From: Peribacillus glennii
Lineage (GTDB): Bacteria; Bacillota; Bacilli; Bacillales; DSM-1321
NCBI RefSeq assembly: GCF_003429105.1
Contig: NZ_QVTD01000003.1
Coordinates: forward strand, 1-64,000
DNA: 64,000 nt
Direction of reading: 5' to 3'
Part shown: in pieces, positions 1 through 8,021 of the stretch
Layout of the letters: each line of letters begins with the position of its first letter
How positions within the stretch are numbered: the first letter of the stretch is position 1
The notes under the pieces: generated by a model
Database searches by the model: none
What the model was told of the DNA's origin: nothing
Seen by the model: the letters and a program-made list of their open reading frames with translations, nothing else
Position numbers and translations under genes: made by a program

Positions 1-491
1 TCGAAGTTGTGACACGACATGCCATGATTCAGGGGTTTGGTGAAGAAGAAATAGAGGAGCTTAGCGTCTTTTCCCTTTATATCGGGGTAGATTTTAGTAA
101 AATTGCAGCCTCCGCTATCATCATGAGCACAATAGGAGCGATTACCGATGTTGCAATTTCTATTACGTCTCCCATGCGTGAAATTTATAATCATAACCCT
201 TTGATTAGGAGGAAAGAGTTATTCACCTCTGGATTTAGCATTGTGAAGGATATATTAGGCACAAATACAAATACGTTGTTTTTTGCCTTTTTTGGAGGAT
301 ATATGGCGTTGCTACTATGGTTTAAAGACTTATCTTATTCCGTAGGAGAAATCATAAATTCAAAAGTATTCAGTGCCGAGATGATTTCTATATTTTGTGC
401 AGGAATTGGCATCGCTCTCATTATTCCAATCACCTCCTGGATTAATGCCTATTATTTGATAAAGAAAAGAGAGAAATCACATGAAAGTTAA
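1..491 (+). CDS. YibE/F-family membrane protein, C-terminal part (cut by left edge)
   Basis: The frame is already open at base 3 and no ribosome-binding site precedes the GTG at 9, so the gene begins outside the window and only about 162 C-terminal residues are visible. They contain three hydrophobic spans and the stretch TDVAISITSPMREI, which I associate with the YibE/F family of polytopic membrane proteins whose substrate is unknown. The protein ends in a charged cytoplasmic-looking tail (KKREKSHES). The next 1 kb holds only decayed sequence, so there is no operon context. The family call is from memory of the conserved stretch; a different polytopic family is possible. Confidence 0.7.
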   Translation, partial: EVVTRHAMIQGFGEEEIEELSVFSLYIGVDFSKIAASAIIMSTIGAITDVAISITSPMREIYNHNPLIRRKELFTSGFSIVKDILGTNTNTLFFAFFGGYMALLLWFKDLSYSVGEIINSKVFSAEMISIFCAGIGIALIIPITSWINAYYLIKKREKSHES

Positions 492-553
492 AAAAGAATG
501 AATGTTTTTATTTGAGACCACGGCTTTTCTCATTTAAGTGACGAAAGTTATAC

Positions 554-688
554 TTGATTATTAAAAATGAACGGGAATTGAAAGAACTAGGGAATTTACC
601 ACAATGTGTTGAAAATGCATTGTTATTGCTGGTGCTAGGAAAAAGATGGGATACCAGCAATATAAATGGCTTCCTGGAAATAGTTTAG
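554..688 (+). pseudogene. Unidentified decayed ORF fragment
   Basis: A 44-codon open frame from a TTG reads as plausible protein (contains KELGNLPQCVENAL and GKRWDTSN) but has no ribosome-binding site and no recognisable family. It lies between the end of the YibE/F gene and the SH3 fragment, in a stretch that otherwise shows no coding signal. I read it as a gene remnant; function is unknown. Confidence 0.2.
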
Positions 689-710
689 AATAAACAAGTC
701 ACTTTGGATG

Positions 711-983
711 CCACCGTCCAGGCCTTGTAGGGGTTGGTATTGGTTTTGTTGTTGCAGTCATATTGGTTAGCTAGGAAGAGGATACCCATCCATATGTCTT
801 TCCGAACGCGATTTTGCTCCACGTCGACTGTTTTTCATAGACTGTAACAACCTGATTCTTTTTCAAGGATTCGATTCTGGAATACTGGGTTCCTGGCTTG
901 AAACGGACATTTAAGCTGTCCACATTCACCTTCATTTGAACAGAAGCCGCGTCTGATAAAAGGAGCTTGTTACAGGAAGCCAT
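711..983 (-). pseudogene. SH3b-domain fragment of a cell-wall protein
   Basis: The first 70 codons encode one bacterial SH3 domain: VDSLNVRFKPGTQYSRIES, then VVTVYEKQSTWSKI, ending at YGWVSSS. Such domains bind peptidoglycan in amidases and other wall proteins. A TAG at 771-773 ends the frame exactly at the end of the domain, but the same frame continues for 20 more codons as a Thr/Pro-rich linker (TKPIPTPTRPG), as in multidomain amidases, before a second stop. No signal peptide and no catalytic domain remain. This is best read as a piece of a larger secreted protein interrupted by a nonsense mutation. Confidence 0.6.
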
Positions 984-1235
984 GCTTTTACAGAAATCTT
1001 CGGAGTAGAAAATTTAGCCAAGAAACTGAAAGAATGACATAACGACGCTGTTAAATGATTTTTGCAAGTGTTTTTTCAATAATTTTTTTCAAATAAAAAA
1101 GCCAACCACAATGAGTTAGCTAACGAAATACATTTACAAGTAGCACGGGAGGCCTATTTCTATCAAGAAGACTTATGCTAATATCAAATTAACCCGTATC
1201 CTTAATTGTAGAGGGATCTTTAATCTTTCCCTTCT

Positions 1236-1326
1236 TCAACTAACCTGCCCCTTTAGTTGAACAAGAAAAAAACCTTACTCCTTATTGAAGTAAAGCACCC
1301 GTTAGTTTAAGTAGAAACCTTCACAA
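1236..1326 (-). repeat. Cassette-end element, copy a
   Basis: Complete copy. On the minus strand it starts with the GTGAA...ACTAACGGGTGCTT module, then an imperfect terminator hairpin (GCTTTACT / AGTAAGGC) with a T-run, then the module CTAAAGGGGCAGGTTAG whose flanks pair (TTCAACTAA with TTAGTTGAA). It lies about 160 bp downstream of the minus-strand gene ending at 1486. The rest of 984-1485 shows no gene. Confidence 0.8.
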
Positions 1327-1485
1327 TATCTAATTATTGACAGAGACAAAAATAAGAGGGCAATAAAATACAGCCCCCTTTCCAACAATTTTATATTCAT
1401 GTAGCACCAATGAATTTCGGTTTCCAATACGTGTAGTTTGTTTGTTTAAAATCACTGAATACTCGTATCCCAATCATTTAGAGTC

Positions 1486-1836
1486 TTAGGATAGCAGCAA
1501 ATATATCTTATTGTATTCCTGATTAATTTTTATATGCTCCGTACAGTCGATCCACTTGATTTTACTGCTTCTTAATTCCAGTTTTGTGGTTATCTCATCC
1601 TCTATTTCATGCATTAACATCAATGTTTTGCCAAAGGTCAAATTAAATTCATTTGCCGCTTTTTGGTGCGGAGAATGGTTCTTCAGTAACCCCAAGAACT
1701 CTTCCGGTGTTTGAGATTTACTGGCCAATTCATCTTCTAAATTAACAATGAATTCATAGACCTTTCTCTTTTCAGGTGCAAGGCTCGCCACAACTTCTCT
1801 GAACAGGATTTCAAGGAGTCTTTCATTCATTGTCAT
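1486..1836 (-). CDS. Hypothetical 116-residue protein
   Basis: An AAGGAG sequence lies 7 bases before the ATG, so the start is well supported. The protein is soluble, rich in Glu and Lys, and probably mostly helical (LEILFREVVASLAPEKRKVYEF, then LEDELASKSQTPEEFLGLL). No family, motif or signal peptide is recognised. It stands alone: rpsN ends 40 bp upstream on the same strand but was transcribed from its own Zur-box promoter, and a cassette-end element follows downstream. Function unknown. Confidence 0.6.
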   Translation of the reverse strand: MTMNERLLEILFREVVASLAPEKRKVYEFIVNLEDELASKSQTPEEFLGLLKNHSPHQKAANEFNLTFGKTLMLMHEIEDEITTKLELRSSKIKWIDCTEHIKINQEYNKIYLLLS

Positions 1837-1875
1837 GTCACCTCTCCTTATACTGTTCTTTATACTAGATTACAT

Positions 1876-2145
1876 TTACCAGCTCGCTTTTCGTATCCCG
1901 GGAATCTGTCCTTTAAGGGCAAGTTCCCTGAAAGCAATACGTGACATCTTAAACTTTCTCATATACCCTCTCGGTCTACCTGTCAATTCACAACGGTTGT
2001 GTAGCCTATTAGGTGCTGAATCCTTGGGCAGCTTTCTCAACGCTTGGTAATTACCCGCTGCTATCAACTGCCTTCTTAAATCTGCATACTTTTGAACGAT
2101 TTCCTCTCGTTTTAGTTGTTTCGCCTTCTTTGACTTCTTAGCCAT
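1876..2145 (-). CDS. rpsN: 30S ribosomal protein S14, zinc-independent form
   Basis: The 89-residue protein has the S14 signature ([16 protein letters not shown], ending GIRKASW) and lacks the two CxxC pairs of the zinc-binding S14 form, so it is the C-minus paralogue, corresponding to B. subtilis YhzA. In Bacillus this paralogue replaces the zinc-containing S14 when zinc is scarce, which keeps ribosome assembly going and releases zinc. A GGAGGTG ribosome-binding site precedes the ATG, and a near-perfect Zur box lies at 2168-2184, about 25 bp upstream, which fits Zur repression. It is the last gene of the zinc island. Confidence 0.95.
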   Translation of the reverse strand: MAKKSKKAKQLKREEIVQKYADLRRQLIAAGNYQALRKLPKDSAPNRLHNRCELTGRPRGYMRKFKMSRIAFRELALKGQIPGIRKASW

Positions 2146-2167
2146 ATAAAAACACCTCCAACAATAC

Positions 2168-2184
2168 CGTAATGATTACGATTT
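2168..2184 (-). promoter_or_regulatory. Zur box of rpsN
   Basis: Minus strand AAATCGTAATCATTACG contains the palindrome CGTAATCATTACG typical of Bacillus Zur operators. It sits directly upstream of the rpsN ribosome-binding site, so Zur with zinc bound should repress rpsN. Confidence 0.9.
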
Positions 2185-2186
2185 AA

Positions 2187-2229
2187 AAAACGCATAAAAA
2201 ATTTACTTTGTCTCCCTATGAAGGGTATG
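2187..2229 (-). pseudogene. 3' remnant of rpmG (duplicated)
   Basis: On the minus strand this reads [11 protein letters not shown] followed by a stop, identical to the last eleven residues of the intact L33 gene at 3156-3305. Together with the adjacent Zur box it forms a ~60-70 bp direct repeat of 3124-3193, so the ZinT gene lies between two copies of the same rpmG-end plus Zur-box segment. Confidence 0.85.
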
Positions 2230-2340
2230 CCTCTTTAATCAAAATATAAATTAAATTAAAGTTGATGATTCCTTATCGTAGGAGAATCGGCTTTACTAAG
2301 CTGTGAAACATGCTTGTCTAAGTATAATCAGGCTACTCCT

Positions 2341-3099
2341 TTAATGGCTCATCATCTCATGGGCAATATCGTGTCCATCCATTTTTGATGGATAGTAGGT
2401 AGGCCAGTTGATGACTTCAGCCAATAAAGCTGCACGGTTGTCCCCCCAATACAGGTGATAGTGACTAGCTTCATTCGGATAGATGCTATGATCACTAAAT
2501 TGAATATATCCAGGTAGTCCTTCAGATTCTTCTTCGAGTTTAAATATGTATCTTACTCCTCTATTTCCCGCATTATATGTTAGAATTTCGTAACCGTCAT
2601 AAAAATAATTACCAGAATACTCTTTTCCATTTTTGAAGAACGTTACAGTATCATCTTGAATCAAGATACGGTCAACATCTGTTTGATACCCGTCATTATA
2701 ATACTCTTTATATTCTTCAGCTGTCATGTCACCTTCATGTTCTGCTTTATAAGCAAATACCTCGTTAAGCGTGCCATCTTGTAGATATGGATATACAGAT
2801 TGCCAGTCTCCTTCCCAGTCGGAAAGGGAACGATCCTTCACTTGGCTGTCCTCAAAATAGCCTTTATAAATTTGTTCTGATACTTCATCATGTGAATGTC
2901 TATGATCGTGTTCATGTTCACTTTCATGTGTGTGACTTCCAGATGTTTGCTCTTTCTTTTCAGATGAGTCTTCTGCAACTGATGAGGAAGTTGTTTTTTC
3001 ATCAGCAGACTCTCCTTCGGATGAATCTGTAGTCTGACAGGCTACAAGTAGTGAACTGATAACTAAAATACTTAGCCCTTTGAGAAATAAAACCTTCAT
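2341..3099 (-). CDS. ZinT-like zinc-binding lipoprotein
   Basis: The start at 3099 (MKVLFLKG) is chosen because AGGAG lies 8 bases before it; an upstream GTG would overlap that site. The N-terminus is a lipoprotein signal with lipobox LLVAC. A Ser/Glu-rich linker and a histidine-rich stretch (SHTHESEHEHDHRHSHDE) follow, then a ZinT/YodA-type domain (DWEGDWQSVYPYLQDG, TAEEYKEYY, SHYHLYWG, DGHDIAHEMMSH) with conserved metal-binding histidines. ZinT-type domains capture zinc outside the cell and pass it to ABC importers. The Zur box at 3124-3140 directly upstream predicts induction in zinc starvation. Flanking direct repeats suggest the gene was inserted between rpmG and rpsN. Confidence 0.9.
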   Translation of the reverse strand: MKVLFLKGLSILVISSLLVACQTTDSSEGESADEKTTSSSVAEDSSEKKEQTSGSHTHESEHEHDHRHSHDEVSEQIYKGYFEDSQVKDRSLSDWEGDWQSVYPYLQDGTLNEVFAYKAEHEGDMTAEEYKEYYNDGYQTDVDRILIQDDTVTFFKNGKEYSGNYFYDGYEILTYNAGNRGVRYIFKLEEESEGLPGYIQFSDHSIYPNEASHYHLYWGDNRAALLAEVINWPTYYPSKMDGHDIAHEMMSH

Positions 3100-3123
3100 T
3101 GAAAACACTCCTCTTGAATAAAT

Positions 3124-3140
3124 AGTAATGATTACGATTT
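3124..3140 (-). promoter_or_regulatory. Zur box of the ZinT-like gene
   Basis: Minus strand AAATCGTAATCATTACT matches the Bacillus Zur operator core and lies 25 bp before the ZinT start. It belongs to the segment duplicated at 2168-2229. Confidence 0.88.
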
Positions 3141-3155
3141 AAGGTGTATAAAAAT

Positions 3156-3305
3156 TTACTTTGTCTCCCTATGAAGCGTATGCCTCTTTAATCTCGGCGA
3201 GTATTTTTTGAGTTCCAGCCTTTCGGGATTGGTTCTTTTATTTTTTGTTGTGAGATAATTCTTGTCTCCAGTTTCTGTACATCCTAATGTAATTTTCACT
3301 CTCAT
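3156..3305 (-). CDS. rpmG: 50S ribosomal protein L33, zinc-independent form
   Basis: A 49-codon gene. The protein begins [19 protein letters not shown] and ends [17 protein letters not shown], an L33 in which the second cysteine pair is lost (Ser at the KYCP position), leaving one cysteine: a zinc-independent paralogue. GGAGG lies about 11 bases before the ATG, and the ATG is 19 bp after the stop of the upstream GTPase gene, so the two form an operon. Like the S14 paralogue it would replace the zinc protein under starvation. Its last third is repeated at 2187-2229. Confidence 0.92.
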   Translation of the reverse strand: MRVKITLGCTETGDKNYLTTKNKRTNPERLELKKYSPRLKRHTLHRETK

Positions 3306-3324
3306 AACTATTTCAGCCTCCATT

Positions 3325-4509
3325 TTACTTAATATACGCTGGCAACTGGTCAGGAAAAGCCGTCCAATCCTTTTCCATTTCCTCTTCTGTCAGCAAACAT
3401 CTATCCAATGTTTCTTCTATCGTGCTTTGATCCATTTCAATACCAATCATGACAAGCTCCGTCATCCTATCGCCGTACCTTTCATCCCATCTTTCCAGGA
3501 GATCAGGTTCCTCTTCCAGTATTCTTTTCCTTTCGATTTCTGGATAAGCTGCAAGCCACTCCCCTGCTCCCTCAATCGTCAGGGATGGGCCTGCCTGCGA
3601 TAGCAAACCTGCAACATCATTCCTTGAAGACAGCCAAATGAAGCCCTTGGCACGGACTACCTCAATTGGCCACTCCTTCAGCCACTGCAGGAACCTTTCG
3701 GGATGAAATGGCTTTATCCTGCGATATACAAATGATGTGATTCCGTATTCCTCTGTTTCTGGAACATGTTCCTCAGTAAGCTCTTTAATCCACCCTGCAC
3801 TTTGGCTTGCATGTTCAAAATCAAAAAGTTGCGTGTCAAGCACCTGATCCAACTCTATTCGTGCATGGTCCGCTTCTACCAGTTGTGCGTCGGGATTTAG
3901 TTTGTGAAGCACTGCCCGCAGCTCCCATACCTTCTCCTTTGTAACTAAATCCGTTTTATTGATAACGATGACGTTTGCAAATTCGATTTGGTCGAGAAGC
4001 AGATCGACAACCTCCCTTGCATCGTTATCATCATTGCCCTGTTTTCTGTCAAGAAGCGTCTCTCCTGATGAAAAATCGCTCCAAAACCGATTCACGTCCA
4101 CTACCGTCACCATTGTATCCAGTCTGCAATATTTTGACAGGTCGATGCCAAGCTGTTCATCTACATAGGTAAATGTCTGTGCGACAGGTAACGGCTCACC
4201 GATGCCCGTGGATTCGATAACTATATAATCCAGTTGTCCTTGGTTGCAGAGCTTCTCGACTTCCAATATCAAATCTTCTCGTAGCGTACAGCAGATACAT
4301 CCGTTTTGGAGTTCCACTAATTTTTCATCAGTGCGTGAAAAATGCCCTTGTTTAATAAAAGATGCGTCTATATTTACTTCACTCATGTCATTTACGATGA
4401 CCCCGATCCGCTTTCCCTCTCTGTTATGTAATATGTGGTTCAATAAGGTTGTTTTTCCTGAACCTAGGTACCCGCTCAATACTGTGACCGGAACTAATCT
4501 GTCTTGCAT
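3325..4509 (-). CDS. yciC: COG0523 GTPase, YciC/ZagA-type zinc metallochaperone
   Basis: The P-loop GYLGSGKTT is near the N-terminus, followed by the NGCICCT metal-binding CxCC motif, ESTG, and the NKTD guanine-specificity motif; a CobW C-terminal domain follows. This architecture and ~395-residue length match B. subtilis YciC (ZagA), which uses GTP to deliver zinc to client enzymes during zinc limitation. The start at 4509 (MQDRL) has AAGGAG 10 bases upstream; the upstream GTG does not leave room for a site. A Zur box at 4534-4554 lies 25 bp upstream, and rpmG follows in the same operon. Confidence 0.92.
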   Translation of the reverse strand: MQDRLVPVTVLSGYLGSGKTTLLNHILHNREGKRIGVIVNDMSEVNIDASFIKQGHFSRTDEKLVELQNGCICCTLREDLILEVEKLCNQGQLDYIVIESTGIGEPLPVAQTFTYVDEQLGIDLSKYCRLDTMVTVVDVNRFWSDFSSGETLLDRKQGNDDNDAREVVDLLLDQIEFANVIVINKTDLVTKEKVWELRAVLHKLNPDAQLVEADHARIELDQVLDTQLFDFEHASQSAGWIKELTEEHVPETEEYGITSFVYRRIKPFHPERFLQWLKEWPIEVVRAKGFIWLSSRNDVAGLLSQAGPSLTIEGAGEWLAAYPEIERKRILEEEPDLLERWDERYGDRMTELVMIGIEMDQSTIEETLDRCLLTEEEMEKDWTAFPDQLPAYIK

Positions 4510-4533
4510 ACTCGTCACTCTCCTTACATGTAC

Positions 4534-4554
4534 AAATCAAAATCATTACGATTT
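4534..4554 (-). promoter_or_regulatory. Zur box of the yciC-rpmG operon
   Basis: The core AATCATTACGATTT with flanking AAATC matches the Zur operator. It lies just before the yciC ribosome-binding site, placing yciC and rpmG under Zur. Confidence 0.85.
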
Positions 4555-4626
4555 AATCGTGAGAAAATGCCCAGGTTTGACCTAATCGAGTCATTGGGCA
4601 ATCATTATCCTTTCTCGGAACATCAT

Positions 4627-4647
4627 AAATCATAACCATTCCGATTT
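4627..4647. promoter_or_regulatory. Degenerate Zur-like box
   Basis: AAATCATAACCATTCCGATTT keeps both Zur half-sites with two or three mismatches, 73 bp upstream of the yciC box. It may be a second weak operator for yciC or a remnant. Confidence 0.55.
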
Positions 4648-4780
4648 GCAACATATTCCTGGTAATAGGGATGGATTTAGTCAAAAAGGTCTACTAATTG
4701 ACAGCTTGGTTTAAATAACACTATTTGTTTCGTGATGTTGACTCATCCTTTAAAAAGATAAAGCACTTTATAACAATAAT

Positions 4781-4797
4781 AGTAATCATTACGATTT
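4781..4797. promoter_or_regulatory. Orphan Zur box
   Basis: AGTAATCATTACGATTT is as good as the rpsN and ZinT boxes, but no intact gene starts next to it. On the minus strand a good ribosome-binding site (GGGAGGA) and ATG at about 4821 read into the box and stop after 20-some codons, suggesting that a Zur-controlled gene has been deleted here. The remainder of 4519-5085 carries no other gene I can support; a possible C-terminal coding remnant (ending TDTENSAE) precedes the terminator at 5089. Confidence 0.7.
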
Positions 4798-5088
4798 GCA
4801 ATAGGATTTATCATATTCATTCCTCCCTATAACGAAAGGAATCGACAACCGTTACTTTGTACATTGTGTACAGTTAGTGAATTATGTTGATATTTGTCAA
4901 AAATGTTAAACTATTCGTTTCTTTAGACCTGGCAGCTGTTACAATGATTCCTTCATAAGACTAATAAGTACAGCTCTAAAATGTTCACTGGAACTTAATA
5001 AACCTCTATTTGTCGCCAGTCCTCATGCTTTAATAAGGTTTAGAAAAGGTAAGAAAAATGATGTTGAAAGCACTGAAACTGATACAGA

Positions 5089-5121
5089 GAACTCCGCTGA
5101 ATAATAGCGGGGTTTTTTCTT
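5089..5121 (+). terminator. Rho-independent terminator
   Basis: CCGCT pairs with AGCGG around a short loop, followed by a run of T. It ends a decayed plus-strand frame and precedes the phage-like gene pair. Confidence 0.7.
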
Positions 5122-5141
5122 TTTAAAGGAGATATAGAGAA

Positions 5142-5360
5142 ATGGCTTACTACGATAAGGAAGAACAAGAAACAGTAATTATTTATGACCCTTCTTCAAA
5201 ACGTTGGGACATTTACACCACTGTACCAAAGCATATTAAGAGGCTAGAAAATGAGGCTATAGCTTCAGTTTTTAAGGTTGAAAAAGATTCAGAAGGTAAA
5301 ACCATTGCTATACGTGTAAAGGTTAAAAAACTGCCATCTAGCTACACTTTTAACAAATAA
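5142..5360 (+). CDS. Small phage- or plasmid-like hypothetical protein
   Basis: AAAGGAG lies 9 bases before the ATG. The 72-residue soluble protein (starts MAYYDKEEQETVIIYDPS; contains KRWDIYTTVPKHIKRL) has no family I recognise. Its size, strand, tight spacing (14 bp) to the next small gene and the nearby Ltp protein suggest an origin in a phage or conjugative element. Function unknown. Confidence 0.65.
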   Translation: MAYYDKEEQETVIIYDPSSKRWDIYTTVPKHIKRLENEAIASVFKVEKDSEGKTIAIRVKVKKLPSSYTFNK

Positions 5361-5374
5361 GGGGTTGATATCAA

Positions 5375-5659
5375 ATGGATCAACATACTAATAAACGATA
5401 TACAAACATGATGAAAATTCCTAAGTCCAGTGAAGGTAGTAACAAGGCATTATATTTTTATAGGAAACAGAATGTACAGAACTGTAAAGTAACATTTATA
5501 GACGGATCTGTTTATTGGCAAAAAATGTTCTTTAACGATAAGTTTCTTTCAATTAAGGCTGAACCGAATACTCTGTACTTGGACGAACAATGTACCATTT
5601 TAGCTAAGGTCACAAGGAAACAGAAAATACAGGAATGTAAAAGATTAGGTTTAATCTAG
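5375..5659 (+). CDS. Small phage- or plasmid-like hypothetical protein
   Basis: AAGGGG precedes the ATG by about 9 bases. The 94-residue basic protein contains SNKALYFYRKQNVQ and GSVYWQKMFFNDKF; two cysteines have no metal-site spacing. It is co-transcribed with the preceding small gene. I recognise no family; a role within a former mobile element is inferred from context only. Confidence 0.6.
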   Translation: MDQHTNKRYTNMMKIPKSSEGSNKALYFYRKQNVQNCKVTFIDGSVYWQKMFFNDKFLSIKAEPNTLYLDEQCTILAKVTRKQKIQECKRLGLI

Positions 5660-5755
5660 GGTTGGGGTACTTAGTATCTTAACCTACTTTTTTATAGAAT
5701 TTTTTAACTAACCCCTTTTACAGACTAACGTTATTATCCGGTGAAGCAGACATAA

Positions 5756-5790
5756 AAAAAGGAACGCTAGTAATTAGCGTTCTGTGGTTT
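5756..5790 (-). terminator. Terminator of the Ltp-like gene
   Basis: GAACGCT pairs with AGCGTTC around a 7-base loop; on the minus strand it is followed by a run of T. It lies downstream of the Ltp-like gene ending at 5929 and can also serve the plus strand. Confidence 0.75.
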
Positions 5791-5928
5791 CATCATCAGA
5801 TTAACGTCCTTCTTATTAACAAGCTGTACGTTAAAGGCTGTATTCAGTTCTTGTATTTCAATCATACCGTTCTCGTAATCGTGGAGAACTCTATGAACCT
5901 TGTCATTTTATATTACGAGAATCATTTC

Positions 5929-6435
5929 TTAAAGCCCTGTTTGGTCTACACCGTAAGTCGCTTCTTCTGTTGTAAATCCGTCAAACTTTAATTGATCAAT
6001 AAGACCTTGACGAGAAAATGAAGTCATATCAATATAATCCTGTGCTTTCTTTCCAGCCTGTTCTTTCCAATTCACTTTTAGGTTATTTACAGCAAAAGTA
6101 GCGTCAGCATTTGAAAATTTATCGAACTCTAATTGCTTAATAAGTCCAGTTTTAGAAAAGGCAGTCATATCAAGATAAGCCTCAGCCTTTGATACAGCGT
6201 TTTGTTGAGAAACAGACATTTCAGGTTCTTCTGGCTTTTCTTCTTCAACAGGTTCTTCCTTCTTAACTTCTTCCTTAACAGGTTCAGTTGCCTCAGTTGA
6301 TTCAGTGTCAGTAGTTTTAGATTCACTTGCTGTATCATCAGAACCTTGTCCAATGATAGAACCCACGATAATTACAGCAAGCAGCCATACCCACCACCGC
6401 TTATAGAAAGGCTTTTTAACTTTTTCCTTTGCCAT
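5929..6435 (-). CDS. Membrane-anchored Ltp-type protein with two repeats
   Basis: A short basic N-terminus is followed by one membrane span (WWVWLLAVIIVGSIIG), a Glu/Lys/Thr-rich extracellular spacer, then two copies of the Ltp repeat: QQNAVSKAEAYLDMTAFS with LIKQLEFDKFS, and AGKKAQDYIDMTSFS with LIDQLKFDGFT. This repeat occurs in the phage TP-J34 lipoprotein Ltp, which blocks DNA injection by infecting phages, and in many Gram-positive surface proteins. No lipobox cysteine is present, so it is anchored by the span rather than by lipid. Neighbours look phage-like, so superinfection exclusion is a reasonable but unproven role. Confidence 0.82.
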   Translation of the reverse strand: MAKEKVKKPFYKRWWVWLLAVIIVGSIIGQGSDDTASESKTTDTESTEATEPVKEEVKKEEPVEEEKPEEPEMSVSQQNAVSKAEAYLDMTAFSKTGLIKQLEFDKFSNADATFAVNNLKVNWKEQAGKKAQDYIDMTSFSRQGLIDQLKFDGFTTEEATYGVDQTGL

Positions 6436-6639
6436 TATGTACTTTACCCCATAAGTTTACTAGATACTATAACAGAAACAATTTTAACATATCTGTAAAT
6501 TTATTGGAATAATATATTTTGACATTCATAGGAAAATAGTTATATATAGGAAATATTTATTCGACAACTATTATAGAGAACACTGTATATTGAAATCAAA
6601 TGTACCATTTGTACCATTACCTTACTAACTAAAGTTAAT

Positions 6640-6987
6640 TGCGTTAGAATCGTTCTCGTTGTATTCAAAAAATCTGGTATACAAAGACCGTCCGATGGTT
6701 TGAACAGAATACAACTAATGATTGAAAATTCTAATGTTCTGATTACTGCTTGGGATAATGACCGACTCGTTGGTGTTGCAAGGGCTATTACCGATTATTG
6801 TTATTGTTGTTATCTATCAGATTTAGCTGTAAATCAAGATTATCAAAACAAAGGTATAGGCAAAGAACTGACGAGATTAGTACAAGAACATATTGGAGAA
6901 GAAGTTTCCTTATTGCTTCTGTCTTCCCCTATTGCGATGGACTACTATCCTAAAATTGGTTTCGAAAAAATTGAAAAGAGTTTGTAA
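6640..6987 (+). CDS. GNAT N-acetyltransferase, 5' end unclear
   Basis: The acetyl-CoA site is clear: LSDLAVNQDYQNKGIGKEL (motif A, QxxGxG/A variant) and a typical C-terminus MDYYPKIGFEKI. The family usually begins 25-30 residues earlier with FKKSGIxRP; that stretch is present in frame here (VVFKKSGIQRPSDGLNRIQ) but no ATG, GTG or TTG start with a ribosome-binding site exists before it. A TTG at 6700 would give a 95-residue protein missing the first helix. Either the start codon is unusual or the gene is decaying. Substrate unknown. Confidence 0.65.
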   Translation, partial: CVRIVLVVFKKSGIQRPSDGLNRIQLMIENSNVLITAWDNDRLVGVARAITDYCYCCYLSDLAVNQDYQNKGIGKELTRLVQEHIGEEVSLLLLSSPIAMDYYPKIGFEKIEKSL

Positions 6988-7040
6988 TTTCTAGAAAAAG
7001 ATAGTAATTGTGAAGTGGCTTTACGTCACTTCTTTTTTAT

Positions 7041-7090
7041 TCCTTATTGTGTTAACCTGCCCCGTTAGTTTAAGTACATTACTTCACAAA
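7041..7090 (-). repeat. Cassette-end element, copy b (internally deleted)
   Basis: On the minus strand GTGAAGTAATGTACTTAAA runs straight into CTAACGGGGCAGGTTA: the first module is joined to the second at the shared CTAACGGG core, and the variable hairpin is missing. It lies downstream of the minus-strand sulfur operon. Confidence 0.75.
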
Positions 7091-7225
7091 GATCAATCTG
7101 GCTATAGTTTAACGGATAACAAAATTTTATATAGAAACCCTACCTCGCTGTCACATCAAAAAAAGCCGAAGCTCCATTTAGGTGGGTCGACTTTTTCTTC
7201 TGACTAGCTATATTCATTTTTAACT

Positions 7226-7999
7226 CTAAAAAAGGATGTCTGACCATAACTTTATAGAAGTAATTAATATTAACAATGCTAAGGACCATTGAAGGACTTT
7301 ATGATTTATCTGCCTGCTTATCTTCACACCAAGCGGGGCAGCGATCAAACTCACAATTATGATGAGTACGGCGGGCAGGTAAGGAACCTGACCTGTGGTT
7401 ACTTTTCCAATGACTCCCCCTATAGAAGATACAAAGGTGATGGCCATGGAAGTGGCAATCGTGATTCGCATAGGTATCTTTAATATAATGAGCATGATGG
7501 GGAGTAAAATAAAGGAACCCCCTGCTCCTACTACACCGGATGCAAGCCCTACGACCAATGCCAGTACAGCTGCCAGAGGCTTATTGAATCCTGTAACTGT
7601 TTCTCCATTCGTTTCTTTTTTCGGTATAAATATGATAATGGCCGCAGTGAGTGCCAATACCCCGTACATGACATTGACAATGGTTTCAGAAACATACTGA
7701 GAAATATACCCTCCTGCAAAGCTCCCGACCATGATACTGGAACCCATTACAACAAACAACGGCTTGTTGATATATCCCCCTCTTCGATAAGCCCACACAC
7801 CGCCTAAGGTCGAAAAAAACACCTGTACGGCCACAATTCCAGAAATCTCGTGAGCCGTAACCCCATCTAAACCTAATAGGGGTGGAATGTAAAGGTGGAT
7901 CGGATAGTTTATGATTGCACCGCCAATCCCTAGTAATCCCGAAGAAAAGGAGCCTATGAACCCGAGAAGAAGAAAGGTGATTATAAAGGCTGTATTCAT
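7226..7999 (-). CDS. yrkJ: TauE/SafE (TSUP) sulfur-anion exporter
   Basis: The 257-residue protein is almost entirely hydrophobic with about eight membrane spans and two inverted halves, each carrying the family glycine motif (SGLLGIGGAII and ASGVVGAGGSFILLP). TSUP proteins export sulfite, thiosulfate or related anions. It is the last gene of the reactive-sulfur operon and corresponds to B. subtilis YrkJ; disposal of sulfite or thiosulfate made by the upstream enzymes is the inferred role. A good AAGGGAG site precedes the ATG. A hairpin at 8022-8042 lies between it and the upstream tusA gene and may reduce its expression. Confidence 0.9.
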   Translation of the reverse strand: MNTAFIITFLLLGFIGSFSSGLLGIGGAIINYPIHLYIPPLLGLDGVTAHEISGIVAVQVFFSTLGGVWAYRRGGYINKPLFVVMGSSIMVGSFAGGYISQYVSETIVNVMYGVLALTAAIIIFIPKKETNGETVTGFNKPLAAVLALVVGLASGVVGAGGSFILLPIMLIILKIPMRITIATSMAITFVSSIGGVIGKVTTGQVPYLPAVLIIIVSLIAAPLGVKISRQINHKVLQWSLALLILITSIKLWSDILF

Positions 8000-8021
8000 A
8001 TCTGCACTCCCTTCTTAAAAA

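Noticed and set aside
7010..7207. Plus-strand 65-codon frame after the GNAT gene
   Set aside because: It runs through cassette-end element b and has no protein-like sequence after it.
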